Shown here: piece by piece, positions 23,364-32,130 of the stretch
How positions within the stretch are numbered: position 1 is the stretch's first letter
Layout of the letters: every line of letters starts with the position of its first letter
DNA from: Armatimonadota bacterium
GTDB lineage: Bacteria > Armatimonadota > Fimbriimonadia > Fimbriimonadales > Fimbriimonadaceae
NCBI GenBank assembly: GCA_018268335.1
Contig: JAFDWT010000076.1
Coordinates: 9,650 to 44,844 of the forward strand
Length of the DNA stretch: 35,195 nucleotides
Reading direction: 5' to 3'
The notes under the pieces: generated by a model
Told to the model about the DNA's origin: nothing
Seen by the model: only the letters and a program-made list of their open reading frames with translations
Database searches by the model: none
Program-made: the position numbers and the translations under genes

Positions 23364-24466
23364 GCAGCCGCAAGCGGATCGTCGTTCTGGGCTCGACCGG
23401 CAGCATCGGCCGGCAGACGCTTGACGTCTGCCGGCGGCTTCCAGACCGCCTGGAGGTCGTCGGCCTGGCCGCCAGAACATCCGATGAGCTTCTGCAGGCA
23501 CAGGCCGATGAGTTCGGTGTCAAAAACGTGGCCCTGATGCAGGTCGGTGGCTTGCAGGCGGTGACCGATCTGGCCACCTTGCCTGAGGCTGACCTGGTCG
23601 TAGTCGCCGTCGCTGGTGTCATCGGGCTGCGGCCGACGCTGGCAGCGGTGGAGGCGGGGAAGCAGGTGGCCTTGGCCAGCAAAGAAGTTTTGGTCGCTGC
23701 CGGCGAACTGTTCGCCCCCCTACTGAAGAAACACAAAACCCTGCTGACCCCCATTGACAGTGAGCACAGTGCGGTCTTCCAGTGCCTGCAGGGATACACA
23801 CCCGACCAGGTGCAGAAGGTCGTCCTGACCGCCAGCGGCGGGCCGTTCCGAGGGAAGTCTCGGGCCGAACTCGCGGGAGTCACAGTCAAGCAGACGCTCG
23901 CCCATCCGACTTGGAATATGGGAGGCAAGATCACGGTGGACAGCGCCACCCTGATGAACAAGGGACTCGAGGTCATCGAGGCCAAGTGGCTGTTTGACCT
24001 GAGCCTGGACCAAGTCGAAGTCGTCGTCCACCCGCAGAGCATCGTCCACAGCTTTGCGTTCTTCAAAGACGGCAGCTCGCTGGCGCAGATGGGCTGGCCC
24101 GACATGCGGTTGCCGATCCAGTACGCCCTCCTCTATCCCGAGCGCGTAGAAAGCGGTCTTAAACCATGGGATCCGGCCAGTACGCCAACGTTGACTTTTG
24201 AGAAGCCCGTTTTGGACACCTTCCGGTGCCTGGCGTTGGCAAGACTGAGTGCCGAGACGGGCGGCACCGCGCCCAGCGCGATGAACGCGGCCAACGAAGC
24301 GGCGGTCGCCGCGTTTCTCGACGGCAAGTGCGGGTTCCTGGAAATCGCCGACCTAGTCGAGCATGCTCTGTCGAGCCACGAGCCGCAAGAGGTGACGCTC
24401 GACAACATCGAGGCGGTCGATGGCTGGGCCCGTGCAACTGTCCGCCGACAATTAGGGTTAGGATAA
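23360..24466 (+). CDS. dxr: 1-Deoxy-D-xylulose 5-phosphate reductoisomerase
   Basis: Converts DXP to 2-C-methyl-D-erythritol 4-phosphate with NADPH, the committed step of the non-mevalonate isoprenoid pathway. 368 residues, slightly shorter than the E. coli enzyme. The NADPH loop is GSTGSIGRQ at 11-19; metal ligands are Asp133 and Glu135 in PIDSEH and Glu204 in MNKGLE, with the flexible loop around NMGGKI 186-191 and HPQSIVHS 224-231. All catalytic positions are intact. The start overlaps the M28 stop. It is followed 6 bp later by rseP, a neighbour relation seen in many bacteria, although the usual uppS and cdsA are not upstream here. Confidence 0.96.
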   Translation: MSSRKRIVVLGSTGSIGRQTLDVCRRLPDRLEVVGLAARTSDELLQAQADEFGVKNVALMQVGGLQAVTDLATLPEADLVVVAVAGVIGLRPTLAAVEAGKQVALASKEVLVAAGELFAPLLKKHKTLLTPIDSEHSAVFQCLQGYTPDQVQKVVLTASGGPFRGKSRAELAGVTVKQTLAHPTWNMGGKITVDSATLMNKGLEVIEAKWLFDLSLDQVEVVVHPQSIVHSFAFFKDGSSLAQMGWPDMRLPIQYALLYPERVESGLKPWDPASTPTLTFEKPVLDTFRCLALARLSAETGGTAPSAMNAANEAAVAAFLDGKCGFLEIADLVEHALSSHEPQEVTLDNIEAVDGWARATVRRQLGLG

Positions 24467-24472
24467 GGAAGC

Positions 24473-26104
24473 ATGACGCCGTTTGAGCAGCTGTTCAACG
24501 CGTTGAGGGGAGGGGTCGCGTTCGTCCTCGTCCTTACCGTGTTGGTCGCCGTCCACGAACTGGGCCACTTTTTGGCCGCGAGGATGTACGGTATGAAGGT
24601 CGACGCCTTTGCCGTCTTTCTGGGCGGCGTGCGCAAGACCGACTTGCGGGGCCACCTGCTCCGGCCTCTTGGCCCAAAATATCCGATCTGGGCCACGGCT
24701 GGCCTGGGCGCGGCCTTGTTTGCTTTTGGCACAGGGACGACAAACGTGACGGTCGCCTTGCTCGGCTTGGCGGTGCTGGGGTTTGCCGTTCCGGCATGGA
24801 TCGCCTTGCGGCTCGAACAGCTGTACCACCTGCCCGAACTGGCAGGGATCCGCCGTGTGGTGATCGGCGCGCTGATCGGCGGCGTCGCCGTCACTCTGAC
24901 TTCGGGCTTTAGCCGGGGCAACCTGGTCGTGATCGGTTGCGCAGCGACGATGGGCGCGTGGATCGGCCTGCTGGCCGCCTATTATGCTCCCCTGATGCTG
25001 CGGTCGGGCCCGCCCACGGGAGACCCCTCCGCCGATGAGGAGATGGGGCACGGCGCCGTTCTAGTCGAAGGCCAGCCTGTGGCCGTCCGGTTCCGCCCGC
25101 TTTGGCACAAGATGACAAAAAGCGGCGTCGAGCTGGCGGTCAACGTCATGCCGCTCGGCGGCTTTGTCAAGATCCACGGCGCCCAGCCGCAAGATGACGG
25201 CAGCGAAGTCAATATCGAAGGTGGGCAGTTCAGTAAGGGTCCGTTTGCCCGGTTCGTTGTTTTCGCAGCTGGGCCGATTTTCAGCCTGGTGCTCGGCGTG
25301 TTGTTGGTGTGGGTTTCGCTTTTGGGGCAAGGCAAGCAAGGCCCGCCGACCAATGTCGCGTTGAAGGTCCAGGCTGGATCGCCGGCGGCAAAGGCCGGTT
25401 TGAAAGACGGGGACACGATCGTCGCCGTCAATGGCCAAAAGGTCAACAAGGGGCTCGATGCGACGAAGCTCGTCCGGTTTTCTTATGCTGAGTCGAAAGA
25501 CGGGCTAGTCGCCGTTCCGGTCGAAGTCACCTATCTGAGAGGGACAGCCACACAAACCGTTTCGATCACACCCAAGATCGGGCCGGCTGAAGACGTCTAC
25601 GACGACGACGGCAAGAAGGTGGTGGACCACAAGCCATATGCCCGTATGGGCGTGATGTTCAAGCCAACGATGGTGCCAGTGGCTCCCGGCGAAGCCCTTG
25701 AGTTGGCGATGTTGCAGCCCATCGGTGCAGTGATCAACTTGGCCAAGATCAGGTCGGCGCGCGAGGCCAGCGACAACGTCGGTGGCATTGGGACTGTGGC
25801 TGTCGCCGCGACCGACTCGGCGCGCGAGGGCCTGTGGCCGGTGGTCCAAATGGCCGGAATGCTGAGCATCTCACTTGGTCTGATGAACCTGCTGCCCATC
25901 GTCCCGCTGGACGGCGGGCAGATGGCGATTGCCTTAGTGGAGATGTTCCGGCGCGGCAAGCGGCTGAGCCCTGCGGTGCAGGGCCTTGTCACCAATGTCG
26001 GCGTTTTGCTGATCTTGGTGTTGTTCGTGACCGTGTTTTCGGTCGACCTGCGCCGGATAGCAGGCACCCCGTCGAACGAGACTCCGATGTCCGCCCCCAA
26101 GTGA
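24473..26104 (+). CDS. rseP: RseP-like site-2 protease (M50B) with extra membrane insertion
   Basis: An intramembrane zinc metalloprotease of 543 residues. HELGH at 28-32 supplies two zinc ligands, and MNLLPIVPLDGG at 471-482 (Asp480) the third. One PDZ domain lies at about 285-365 (GSPAAKAGLKDGDTIVAVNG). Unusually, about 150 extra residues with roughly four hydrophobic segments (72-88, 92-112, 128-146, 150-170) separate the HExxH helix from MPLGGFVK (226-233), which normally follows soon after. AAGGAAG precedes ATG 24473. It should cut membrane anchors of regulators after a first cut; two S41 proteases downstream in the same run could supply it. Confidence 0.92.
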   Translation: MTPFEQLFNALRGGVAFVLVLTVLVAVHELGHFLAARMYGMKVDAFAVFLGGVRKTDLRGHLLRPLGPKYPIWATAGLGAALFAFGTGTTNVTVALLGLAVLGFAVPAWIALRLEQLYHLPELAGIRRVVIGALIGGVAVTLTSGFSRGNLVVIGCAATMGAWIGLLAAYYAPLMLRSGPPTGDPSADEEMGHGAVLVEGQPVAVRFRPLWHKMTKSGVELAVNVMPLGGFVKIHGAQPQDDGSEVNIEGGQFSKGPFARFVVFAAGPIFSLVLGVLLVWVSLLGQGKQGPPTNVALKVQAGSPAAKAGLKDGDTIVAVNGQKVNKGLDATKLVRFSYAESKDGLVAVPVEVTYLRGTATQTVSITPKIGPAEDVYDDDGKKVVDHKPYARMGVMFKPTMVPVAPGEALELAMLQPIGAVINLAKIRSAREASDNVGGIGTVAVAATDSAREGLWPVVQMAGMLSISLGLMNLLPIVPLDGGQMAIALVEMFRRGKRLSPAVQGLVTNVGVLLILVLFVTVFSVDLRRIAGTPSNETPMSAPK

Positions 26105-26142
26105 CCCCGTCGTCCTGACCATTGGCCTGTCGATGAGGCAAA

Positions 26143-27054
26143 ATGGCCCTTATGCGTTCGCCCGTCCTCGCGCTGGCAGTCCTGTCGGCCCTTGCGCTTA
26201 TCGGATGCCAACAGACCCTGCCGTTTGGCGGAAAGCCTAGGACAAAGGAAGAGACCAAATTCGCGGTCGTCAGCCTGAGCCCGAGTACGACCGAGCTGGC
26301 GTATGCGGCGACGTACTCTGTTCCGCTCAAAGGTCGAACGGACGCCTGTGACTTTCCGGTGACGGCCGCTAAGATCCCCATCGTCGTCCACAACACCAAG
26401 ATCGACTACGAGATGCTGAACGGCATCAAGCCGGACCTCGTCATCTATGACCCGGCCCTGTATTCCGATGCTGAGGTCGAGAAGATCAAGCAGACCGGCG
26501 CCGAGATGATGCCCTTTACGGCGAAGAACTTGGAAGAGTACGAGGCCTACATCAGAAAGCTTTGCGTTCTGGTGGGTGGTGAGACCAACGCCAGCGAGTA
26601 CATCGACAAAGTGTATGGGGCGCGCGAGATCGCTCTCAGCGGCGTCAAGGGCCGCGATGTGAAGGCAATGGTCCTCATGGGAGGCAAGGGCGGCGACCAC
26701 ATGGCTGTCGGCACCGAGTCCATGTTGGGCGACCTGGTCAAGGAGTCTGGCGGACACTTGATCGGCCCAAAGGGCGACAAGTTTGTTCCGATCAACATCG
26801 AGGAGGTCATCAATGGCGACCCTGACATCATTTTCTGCCCTGATGACAGTTACGACGCGATCAGTAAGGATCCGCGTTTGGCCAATCTGCGAGTGGTCAA
26901 AGAGAAGCGGGTATTGCCGGTCAAGGCGGACGTCCTGCTCCGGGTCGGATCGCGCGTCGACACCTTGATCGCCGCCTTTGGCGCTGAGTTGAGGCGGGCA
27001 GCCGACGACCACGACGTGGCCAAGTCGAGCAAGCCGGCGGCGGTGGGGCAGTGA
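26143..27054 (+). CDS. BtuF-like solute-binding lipoprotein
   Basis: A 303-residue periplasmic-binding-protein of the helical-backbone metal receptor type, which binds cobalamin, haem or siderophores. A lipoprotein signal ends in ALIGC with Cys22 (Cys19 if translation begins at ATG 26152). VSLSPSTTELAYAA is the family's first strand and helix, and RTDACDFPVTAAKIPIV is the CDYP-type substrate-side loop; DPDIIFCPDD follows later. No permease or ATPase gene is adjacent, so it either shares a transporter encoded elsewhere or acts as a receptor. GAGG lies 7 nt before ATG 26143. It overlaps mtnP by GTGA. Confidence 0.82.
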   Translation: MALMRSPVLALAVLSALALIGCQQTLPFGGKPRTKEETKFAVVSLSPSTTELAYAATYSVPLKGRTDACDFPVTAAKIPIVVHNTKIDYEMLNGIKPDLVIYDPALYSDAEVEKIKQTGAEMMPFTAKNLEEYEAYIRKLCVLVGGETNASEYIDKVYGAREIALSGVKGRDVKAMVLMGGKGGDHMAVGTESMLGDLVKESGGHLIGPKGDKFVPINIEEVINGDPDIIFCPDDSYDAISKDPRLANLRVVKEKRVLPVKADVLLRVGSRVDTLIAAFGAELRRAADDHDVAKSSKPAAVGQ

Positions 27055-27887
27055 GCCACGCCGAAATCGGCATCTTTGGTGGCTCGGGCTTTTACAGCTT
27101 GCTGGAGAACGTCCAGGAGATCAAGGTCGACACCCCCTACGGCCCACCCAGCGACCGCATCATGCTCGCCGAGGTCGGTGGTCGCAAGGTCGCCTTCCTT
27201 CCGCGCCACGGTCGCGAGCACACCCTGCCGCCCCACAAAGTCCCTTACCGGGCGAACGTGTGGGCGATGCACAAGCTGGGCGTCAAGGCGATCATTTCGC
27301 CCTGCGCCGTCGGCTCGCTCCAGCGCCACATCGAGCCGGGTAGCTTCCTGGTCGCCGACCAGTTCGTCGACCGTACCAAGGGCCGCGACGACACGTTCTT
27401 CGACGGACCGATCGTCACGCACGTCTCGCCAGCCGAAACCTATGACCCCGTCCTGCGCCAGTTGGCTGTCGAGGTCATCCGCGAGCACGGCATCGTCGCC
27501 CACGATGGCGGCACCGTGGTCGTCATCCAGGGCCCCCGTTTCAGCACCAAGGCCGAAAGCGCCTGGTTCACCAACAACGGCTGGCAGATCATCAACATGA
27601 CCCAGTACCCCGAGGCGTACCTCTGCCGAGAGATGGGCATGAGCGTGGTCAACATTTCGCTGGTCACCGACTTCGACAGTGGCGTGGTCGCCGACACGAC
27701 CGCGGTCACCGCCCACGACGTGCTGGAGGTCTTCAAAAGCAACAGCGAGAAGATCCGAGGGGTCGTTCTGGACTTGATCAAGCGGATGCCCAAAGACCTC
27801 GACGCACTAGGCGCCCGCGAGGCGCTGAAGTACACGCGTGGCGACGGTCACGCGGCTTCGGACCTGGACATTCGTGTTTTTGAGTGA
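27051..27887 (+). CDS. mtnP: S-methyl-5'-thioadenosine phosphorylase
   Basis: Splits methylthioadenosine with phosphate into adenine and 5-methylthioribose 1-phosphate in the methionine salvage pathway. The 278-residue protein has the full set: IGIFGGSGFY at the start, PRHGREHTLPPHKVPYRAN for phosphate, QGPRFSTKAES, NMTQYPEAYLCREMG for the ribosyl side and LVTDFDSG, where the Asp pair marks 6-aminopurine rather than 6-oxopurine use. Start GTG 27051 overlaps the BtuF-like stop. No other mtn gene is in the window. Confidence 0.93.
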   Translation: MSHAEIGIFGGSGFYSLLENVQEIKVDTPYGPPSDRIMLAEVGGRKVAFLPRHGREHTLPPHKVPYRANVWAMHKLGVKAIISPCAVGSLQRHIEPGSFLVADQFVDRTKGRDDTFFDGPIVTHVSPAETYDPVLRQLAVEVIREHGIVAHDGGTVVVIQGPRFSTKAESAWFTNNGWQIINMTQYPEAYLCREMGMSVVNISLVTDFDSGVVADTTAVTAHDVLEVFKSNSEKIRGVVLDLIKRMPKDLDALGAREALKYTRGDGHAASDLDIRVFE

Positions 27888-30406
27888 TGTCCGCCGTCTG
27901 TAGAAGTACTGTGAAGTTTTTGACCCTAGGTTGCGCCCTCCTGGCGGCTTCATTGGCCCTGGCCCAATCGGAGCCGACGGTGCTCGGGCAGGTGGACGTC
28001 GCCGGACGCAAGGTCGACCTGGTTGCGCCGACATCCAAGGGCATTTACGAAAACTCCAAGACCCTGAACCTGCCGGACGGTCGCAAGCTGGCTTGGATCA
28101 ACGGCATGCTCAGCGAGCCGTTCCGCGTGAACGGCGGCTGGTCGGAACTGACCGCCTGGCCGAAACTGGACTTCTCGGGTGCCAAGCCGTTGCATATCAA
28201 GGTGGTCGTCGCCACGTCGGCGTTTGCCGCCAGGGACGGCAAAGGGCTGCTGGCCAGCCGGACTGGCATGACCAACGCCGAGCTGGCCGACATTGATAAA
28301 GCCCTGGCCCAGGTGAAGGCTTTGCTGGAAGTCGCTGGCGGAGGCAAGGTCAAAGTGGAGTTTTCTGTCTCGATGGAGAACGTCCCCACATTTCAGTTTT
28401 TGGAGACCGGCAAGGACACGGCGGGCGACCCTGTGCTGAACGGTTCGGCCCTCCGTCCGATTGTCAACACCGATCCCTTTGCGACGGATGACAACAGCTA
28501 CTGGGGGCCGTTTTCGGCAACTGTCTTGATCCACTCTGGGATTGATCTTTGGAAGCCCCTGCAAGCGTATACCTTTGACGGCATTGTCGCCTACCACTCG
28601 GCCAAAGCCATTGGGCCGCTGGCTCCGGCGATCCTGGCCAAGATCGGCAGCGGCGAGCGGTGGGTGCCGCAGATCACCGGCTTTGGCCAGGACATCGTGT
28701 CGCGTCCAGACGTGCCTCATGGGTTCAGCGGTCACTCGGAAAGCGTGCGCCGCGGCATGATCAACGACACCGAGGTACTGCTTGTGCAAGAGACAGTGGC
28801 AGACTGGGTGAAGGAACGTCTGGCTGGCAAATCGGCTCCGTATCGCATGGGCGACGAATGGGTGTTCCCGATCCCGGGCGACAAGACGTCGAGCATCGCC
28901 ACACTGCTAGGGCTCCCCGATCCGGGCACCTCGAACGCCGCCGCCTACGACCCGCAATTGCCCAAGACGGGCGACCTGAAAGTCCGGTCAGTCGAGGACG
29001 CAGAAGGCAAACGGACGGTGATCGACTTGCCCAAAGCCAACTACACGGTCGGTACGGTCGCCTTGCCGGTCGATGTCAGCCAGTCCATTGGCAAGGACAA
29101 TGTCAGCCTGAGCCTTCGAGTGCGTACCAAGTCGCATGAAGCTTGGCGGGTCATTTTGGGCGAGAACACCTATGTGTTGACCGATGCGAACACCGGTTTC
29201 GGCCGCGGTGGGCAGGCAGTGCAGTTGGTTTTCGACGGTAACTGGGAGCAACTGTCTTTGCCCCTGCCGAAGACTTCTGCGAACGACTTGATGGACCACT
29301 TGACCGGTCGGTACGAGGTTCATTTGACCCTTGCCGACGCGGGCCGATTTGACACGGCCGCGACGACCATCGAGGTCGCCGACGTGAGCTTGGTGGTCGA
29401 CGCGAACAAGACAGTTTTGCCGAAGACTTGGGCCGACCCTTATGAAGACTTGCGGGGTCTGGCGGAGTTGGACTCAGCTCAAACAGCACGCATCGTCGCC
29501 GACCTGGCCAGCCCCAATGTCACCACGGCGACCCAAGCCGCCTGGGTTTGTTCGAGGGCCAAGGCACCCGGTGCCCTGCCGGCTTTGCTGGCCCAGGCGC
29601 AAAGCTCCAATACGGGCCTGGTCTACGCCGCCTGTCGGGCAATCAAAAACCTAGGCACCCCTGAGTCTTTCGAAGCCCTAAAAACCGTTCTCGACGTCGG
29701 CCCGTTCGAGACGAACCGCCGTCTCGCCCTAGCCGTGATCGGCTCGGATGTCGACAAACTCGCGCTTAAGGACATCCAGAACCTGCTGGTCGCGCGGACT
29801 TGGGCTGGGCGATTGGCTGGTGTCGAGGCGTTGGCGAAGATGACGGTGCCGAATAAGCCGGTGCAAGTCATCACGATGCTCCAGGACGAGGATCCCAGGG
29901 TCCGACTGGCGGTCGTCCAATCGGCCGAAGGCGACGATGAACTCAGCGCCAAGCGGCTGCTGTATGTCGCGGTCAACGATCCCAGCCAATTGGTCCGCCA
30001 GTCGGCGTTTATCAAGCTGGTCGACTCCAAGGTGGAAGGAGTCCGGGTCGAAGCGGCCAAGGCAGTGCGAAACGAGTCGCAGTCAGTGGCCGTCGCGGTG
30101 CTGGCGCACATGGCCGAAAAACCCAAGCCTGCCAACCGTCCGGCTGTGCTTCAGGCGGTTGTTGATCCGCGGCCGATGGTCCGCTTCTCGGCGCTTATGG
30201 CCCTGGTGTCGATGCCCGAGCCGGTGCAGGTCGCTGAATTTCAGAACTGCTTGTCCGACGACGACCCGATGGTCCAAAGTGGCCTGATCGCGCTGGCCAC
30301 TCAAAAGAAGGTCGCCCTGCCGGCTGACGTCGTGGCGAAGCTCAAAGCCAGTCCAGTGCCGTGGGTGGCAGCTGCCGCCAAGGCCCTTGGCGGTGGGTCG
30401 CAGTGA
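27887..30406 (+). CDS. Secreted HEAT-repeat protein
   Basis: A large protein of about 839 residues. An export signal (KFLTLGCALLAASLALAQ) is followed by an N-terminal region of about 480 residues that I do not recognise; it includes VNGGWSELTAWPKLDF and a beta-rich stretch around 380-490. From about 495 to the end, helical pairs of HEAT type repeat (GLVYAACRAIKNLGTPESFEALKTVL, DPRVRLAVVQSAEGDDEL, SQLVRQSAFIKLVDSKV and others). Starts: ATG 27887 overlapping the mtnP stop by one base, or GTG 27911, which would give a cleaner signal MKFLTLG. It overlaps rpiB by GTGA. HEAT repeats suggest scaffolding or binding of another envelope protein; not known. Confidence 0.7.
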   Translation: MSAVCRSTVKFLTLGCALLAASLALAQSEPTVLGQVDVAGRKVDLVAPTSKGIYENSKTLNLPDGRKLAWINGMLSEPFRVNGGWSELTAWPKLDFSGAKPLHIKVVVATSAFAARDGKGLLASRTGMTNAELADIDKALAQVKALLEVAGGGKVKVEFSVSMENVPTFQFLETGKDTAGDPVLNGSALRPIVNTDPFATDDNSYWGPFSATVLIHSGIDLWKPLQAYTFDGIVAYHSAKAIGPLAPAILAKIGSGERWVPQITGFGQDIVSRPDVPHGFSGHSESVRRGMINDTEVLLVQETVADWVKERLAGKSAPYRMGDEWVFPIPGDKTSSIATLLGLPDPGTSNAAAYDPQLPKTGDLKVRSVEDAEGKRTVIDLPKANYTVGTVALPVDVSQSIGKDNVSLSLRVRTKSHEAWRVILGENTYVLTDANTGFGRGGQAVQLVFDGNWEQLSLPLPKTSANDLMDHLTGRYEVHLTLADAGRFDTAATTIEVADVSLVVDANKTVLPKTWADPYEDLRGLAELDSAQTARIVADLASPNVTTATQAAWVCSRAKAPGALPALLAQAQSSNTGLVYAACRAIKNLGTPESFEALKTVLDVGPFETNRRLALAVIGSDVDKLALKDIQNLLVARTWAGRLAGVEALAKMTVPNKPVQVITMLQDEDPRVRLAVVQSAEGDDELSAKRLLYVAVNDPSQLVRQSAFIKLVDSKVEGVRVEAAKAVRNESQSVAVAVLAHMAEKPKPANRPAVLQAVVDPRPMVRFSALMALVSMPEPVQVAEFQNCLSDDDPMVQSGLIALATQKKVALPADVVAKLKASPVPWVAAAAKALGGGSQ

Positions 30407-30846
30407 AGCTGGTCATTGGAGCCGATCACGCAGGTTTTGAACTAGCTAGCGAACTGGCGGCCCACTTGGTGACCCTGGGCCACCAAGTCGAACAGGTCGG
30501 CGCCAACAGCACGGAGCGATACGACTACCCGGACGCCTCAGACCTTGTTGCCGCATCACTCTTGGGCAACCAGGCGGAGTTTGGGATCTTGGTCTGCGGC
30601 AGCGGTATCGGCGTCAGCATCCGGGCGAACCGGTACATGCACGTCCGGGCGGCGCTGTGCACCAGCGTCGAGATGGCTGAGCTCGCCCGCCAGCACAACC
30701 GGGCCAACGTCCTTTGTCTGGGAGCCCGTATCTTGACCGGCGACCTGGCGAAAGAAATCACCGAGACTTTCCTCAAGACGCCAGAGGACCCGTCAGAAAG
30801 ACATGCACTGCGCGTCAAGAAACTCGATAGTCCGCTGAATTGTTGA
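30403..30846 (+). CDS. rpiB: Ribose 5-phosphate isomerase B family protein
   Basis: Interconverts ribose 5-phosphate and ribulose 5-phosphate in the pentose phosphate pathway. 147 residues. Family motifs are IGADHAGFEL at 5-14, Cys65 as the probable catalytic base in CGSGIGVSI (65-73), an Asp-Tyr-Pro turn in YDYPD, and ARQHNRANVLCLGAR from about 95. GTG 30403 overlaps the HEAT gene stop (GTGA). There is no lacA/lacB context, so sugar-phosphate isomerisation in central metabolism is the best guess. Confidence 0.92.
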   Translation: MKLVIGADHAGFELASELAAHLVTLGHQVEQVGANSTERYDYPDASDLVAASLLGNQAEFGILVCGSGIGVSIRANRYMHVRAALCTSVEMAELARQHNRANVLCLGARILTGDLAKEITETFLKTPEDPSERHALRVKKLDSPLNC

Positions 30847-30870
30847 TACACTAGAGATTCTGATCGCCAT

Positions 30871-32130
30871 ATGAAACAGACATTTCGAGTCCTCGGGTCG
30901 ACCGTCGGCGTGCTTGCCGTGGTCGGTTGCGTGGCTGCTGGACACTTCGCCAGGACGCGCGTGGACATGGGCCGCAGCGTCGCCAGCGACAACGCGTCCA
31001 AGTTCATCCAGCGCCCGGGCCTGCTGGCCAGCAACACCAACCAAGACCATTTGACGGAAGGCGAATACTTCTATCTCGTGACCGACCTGCTCCACCGCGA
31101 GTACGTCGATCCGTTCGAAGTCGACGCCAAGATGGCTTCTGGAGCGGTCAAGGGCATGGTCAATAGCCTGCTGGACCCGGACTCGACCTATATGTCGCCG
31201 GCTGCCTTCACCCAGTTCCACCATGTTCGCCAGGGCGAAGTGGAAGGTGTCGGGGTCGAAATCCGCTACGTTTTTGATCCGGAGATCATGGCTAAGGCGC
31301 AGTCGGGGTCCAAAGGTTTCGACCCGCTCTTGTTGCTTCCCAAGATCGTCGTGGCCGCGGTTCTGCCTGGTGGCTCCGCAGAGTCGGCAGGCGTCCAGGT
31401 CGGCGATGAGATCCGGACGGTGGGCGAGAAGTTTGTGATCACGGCCAACGACATCAAGCAGCTGCGCCAGATGCAGACGGCGGTCAATGAGAAGAAGGAA
31501 GACCCCCTGAAGCTGGAGGCCCTGCGCAAAGAACTGGAAAAGAAGGTCAAGGCTAACATCACCCCGGCCAAGGTCCGCGACCAGCTGACGCTGGGCGACA
31601 GCGGCGAGGTCGCCCTTGGATTGAACCGCGACGGCAGCGACGTCCAAGTCAAGCTCACCAAAAAGCGCTACACCGTCGAGGCTCTGAAGGCCACGGCTGA
31701 AGGCCCGGTGAAGCTGAGGTTCATTGAGGGTGCTGACAAGGCCCTGGCCAAGTTGGACTGGACCCAGCCGGTGACACTGGACTTGCGGGAATCGACCCAA
31801 GGCGATTTTGCTGTGATGCAGAAGTGCTTGGACACCCTTTTGCCAGCGCAGACGGTCGGCGTCGTCGCTTCGGAAGGGAACCGCAAGACAGACGTGGTCT
31901 CCCACGGGCCGGGCCTCAGGGCGAAGCATGTCGAGCTTTTGGTCGACGACTCGACGGCTGGCGCGGCGGCGGTTTTTGCCCATTCGTTGGTCGCTGCCGG
32001 ATATGCGACGTTTGTTGGCAAGCCGTATAACGACATGAAGTGGATCGAAGAGCATTCGCTTCCAGACGGCAGCGGCTATACGCTGGCGATCGGTGAGTTT
32101 GTGCCGAAGGGCAAAGAGGTGTCCAAGTGA
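30871..32130 (+). CDS. Degenerate S41 (C-terminal processing) protease homologue
   Basis: A 419-residue protein with an N-terminal membrane signal (about 6-24) and the S41 layout: an N-terminal helical part with LLHREYVDP and LLDPDSTYMSP, a PDZ-like region at about 122-260 enlarged by a charged helix (205-230), and the protease core. The active site is lost. The position of the catalytic Ser (SAS in the next gene) aligns with Gly364 in STAGAAAVFA, the Lys with Met389 (Lys390 is one off), and the DLRSNPGG oxyanion-hole motif reads DLRESTQGD. It is probably a non-catalytic partner or inhibitor. It overlaps the next gene by GTGA. Confidence 0.8.
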   Translation: MKQTFRVLGSTVGVLAVVGCVAAGHFARTRVDMGRSVASDNASKFIQRPGLLASNTNQDHLTEGEYFYLVTDLLHREYVDPFEVDAKMASGAVKGMVNSLLDPDSTYMSPAAFTQFHHVRQGEVEGVGVEIRYVFDPEIMAKAQSGSKGFDPLLLLPKIVVAAVLPGGSAESAGVQVGDEIRTVGEKFVITANDIKQLRQMQTAVNEKKEDPLKLEALRKELEKKVKANITPAKVRDQLTLGDSGEVALGLNRDGSDVQVKLTKKRYTVEALKATAEGPVKLRFIEGADKALAKLDWTQPVTLDLRESTQGDFAVMQKCLDTLLPAQTVGVVASEGNRKTDVVSHGPGLRAKHVELLVDDSTAGAAAVFAHSLVAAGYATFVGKPYNDMKWIEEHSLPDGSGYTLAIGEFVPKGKEVSK

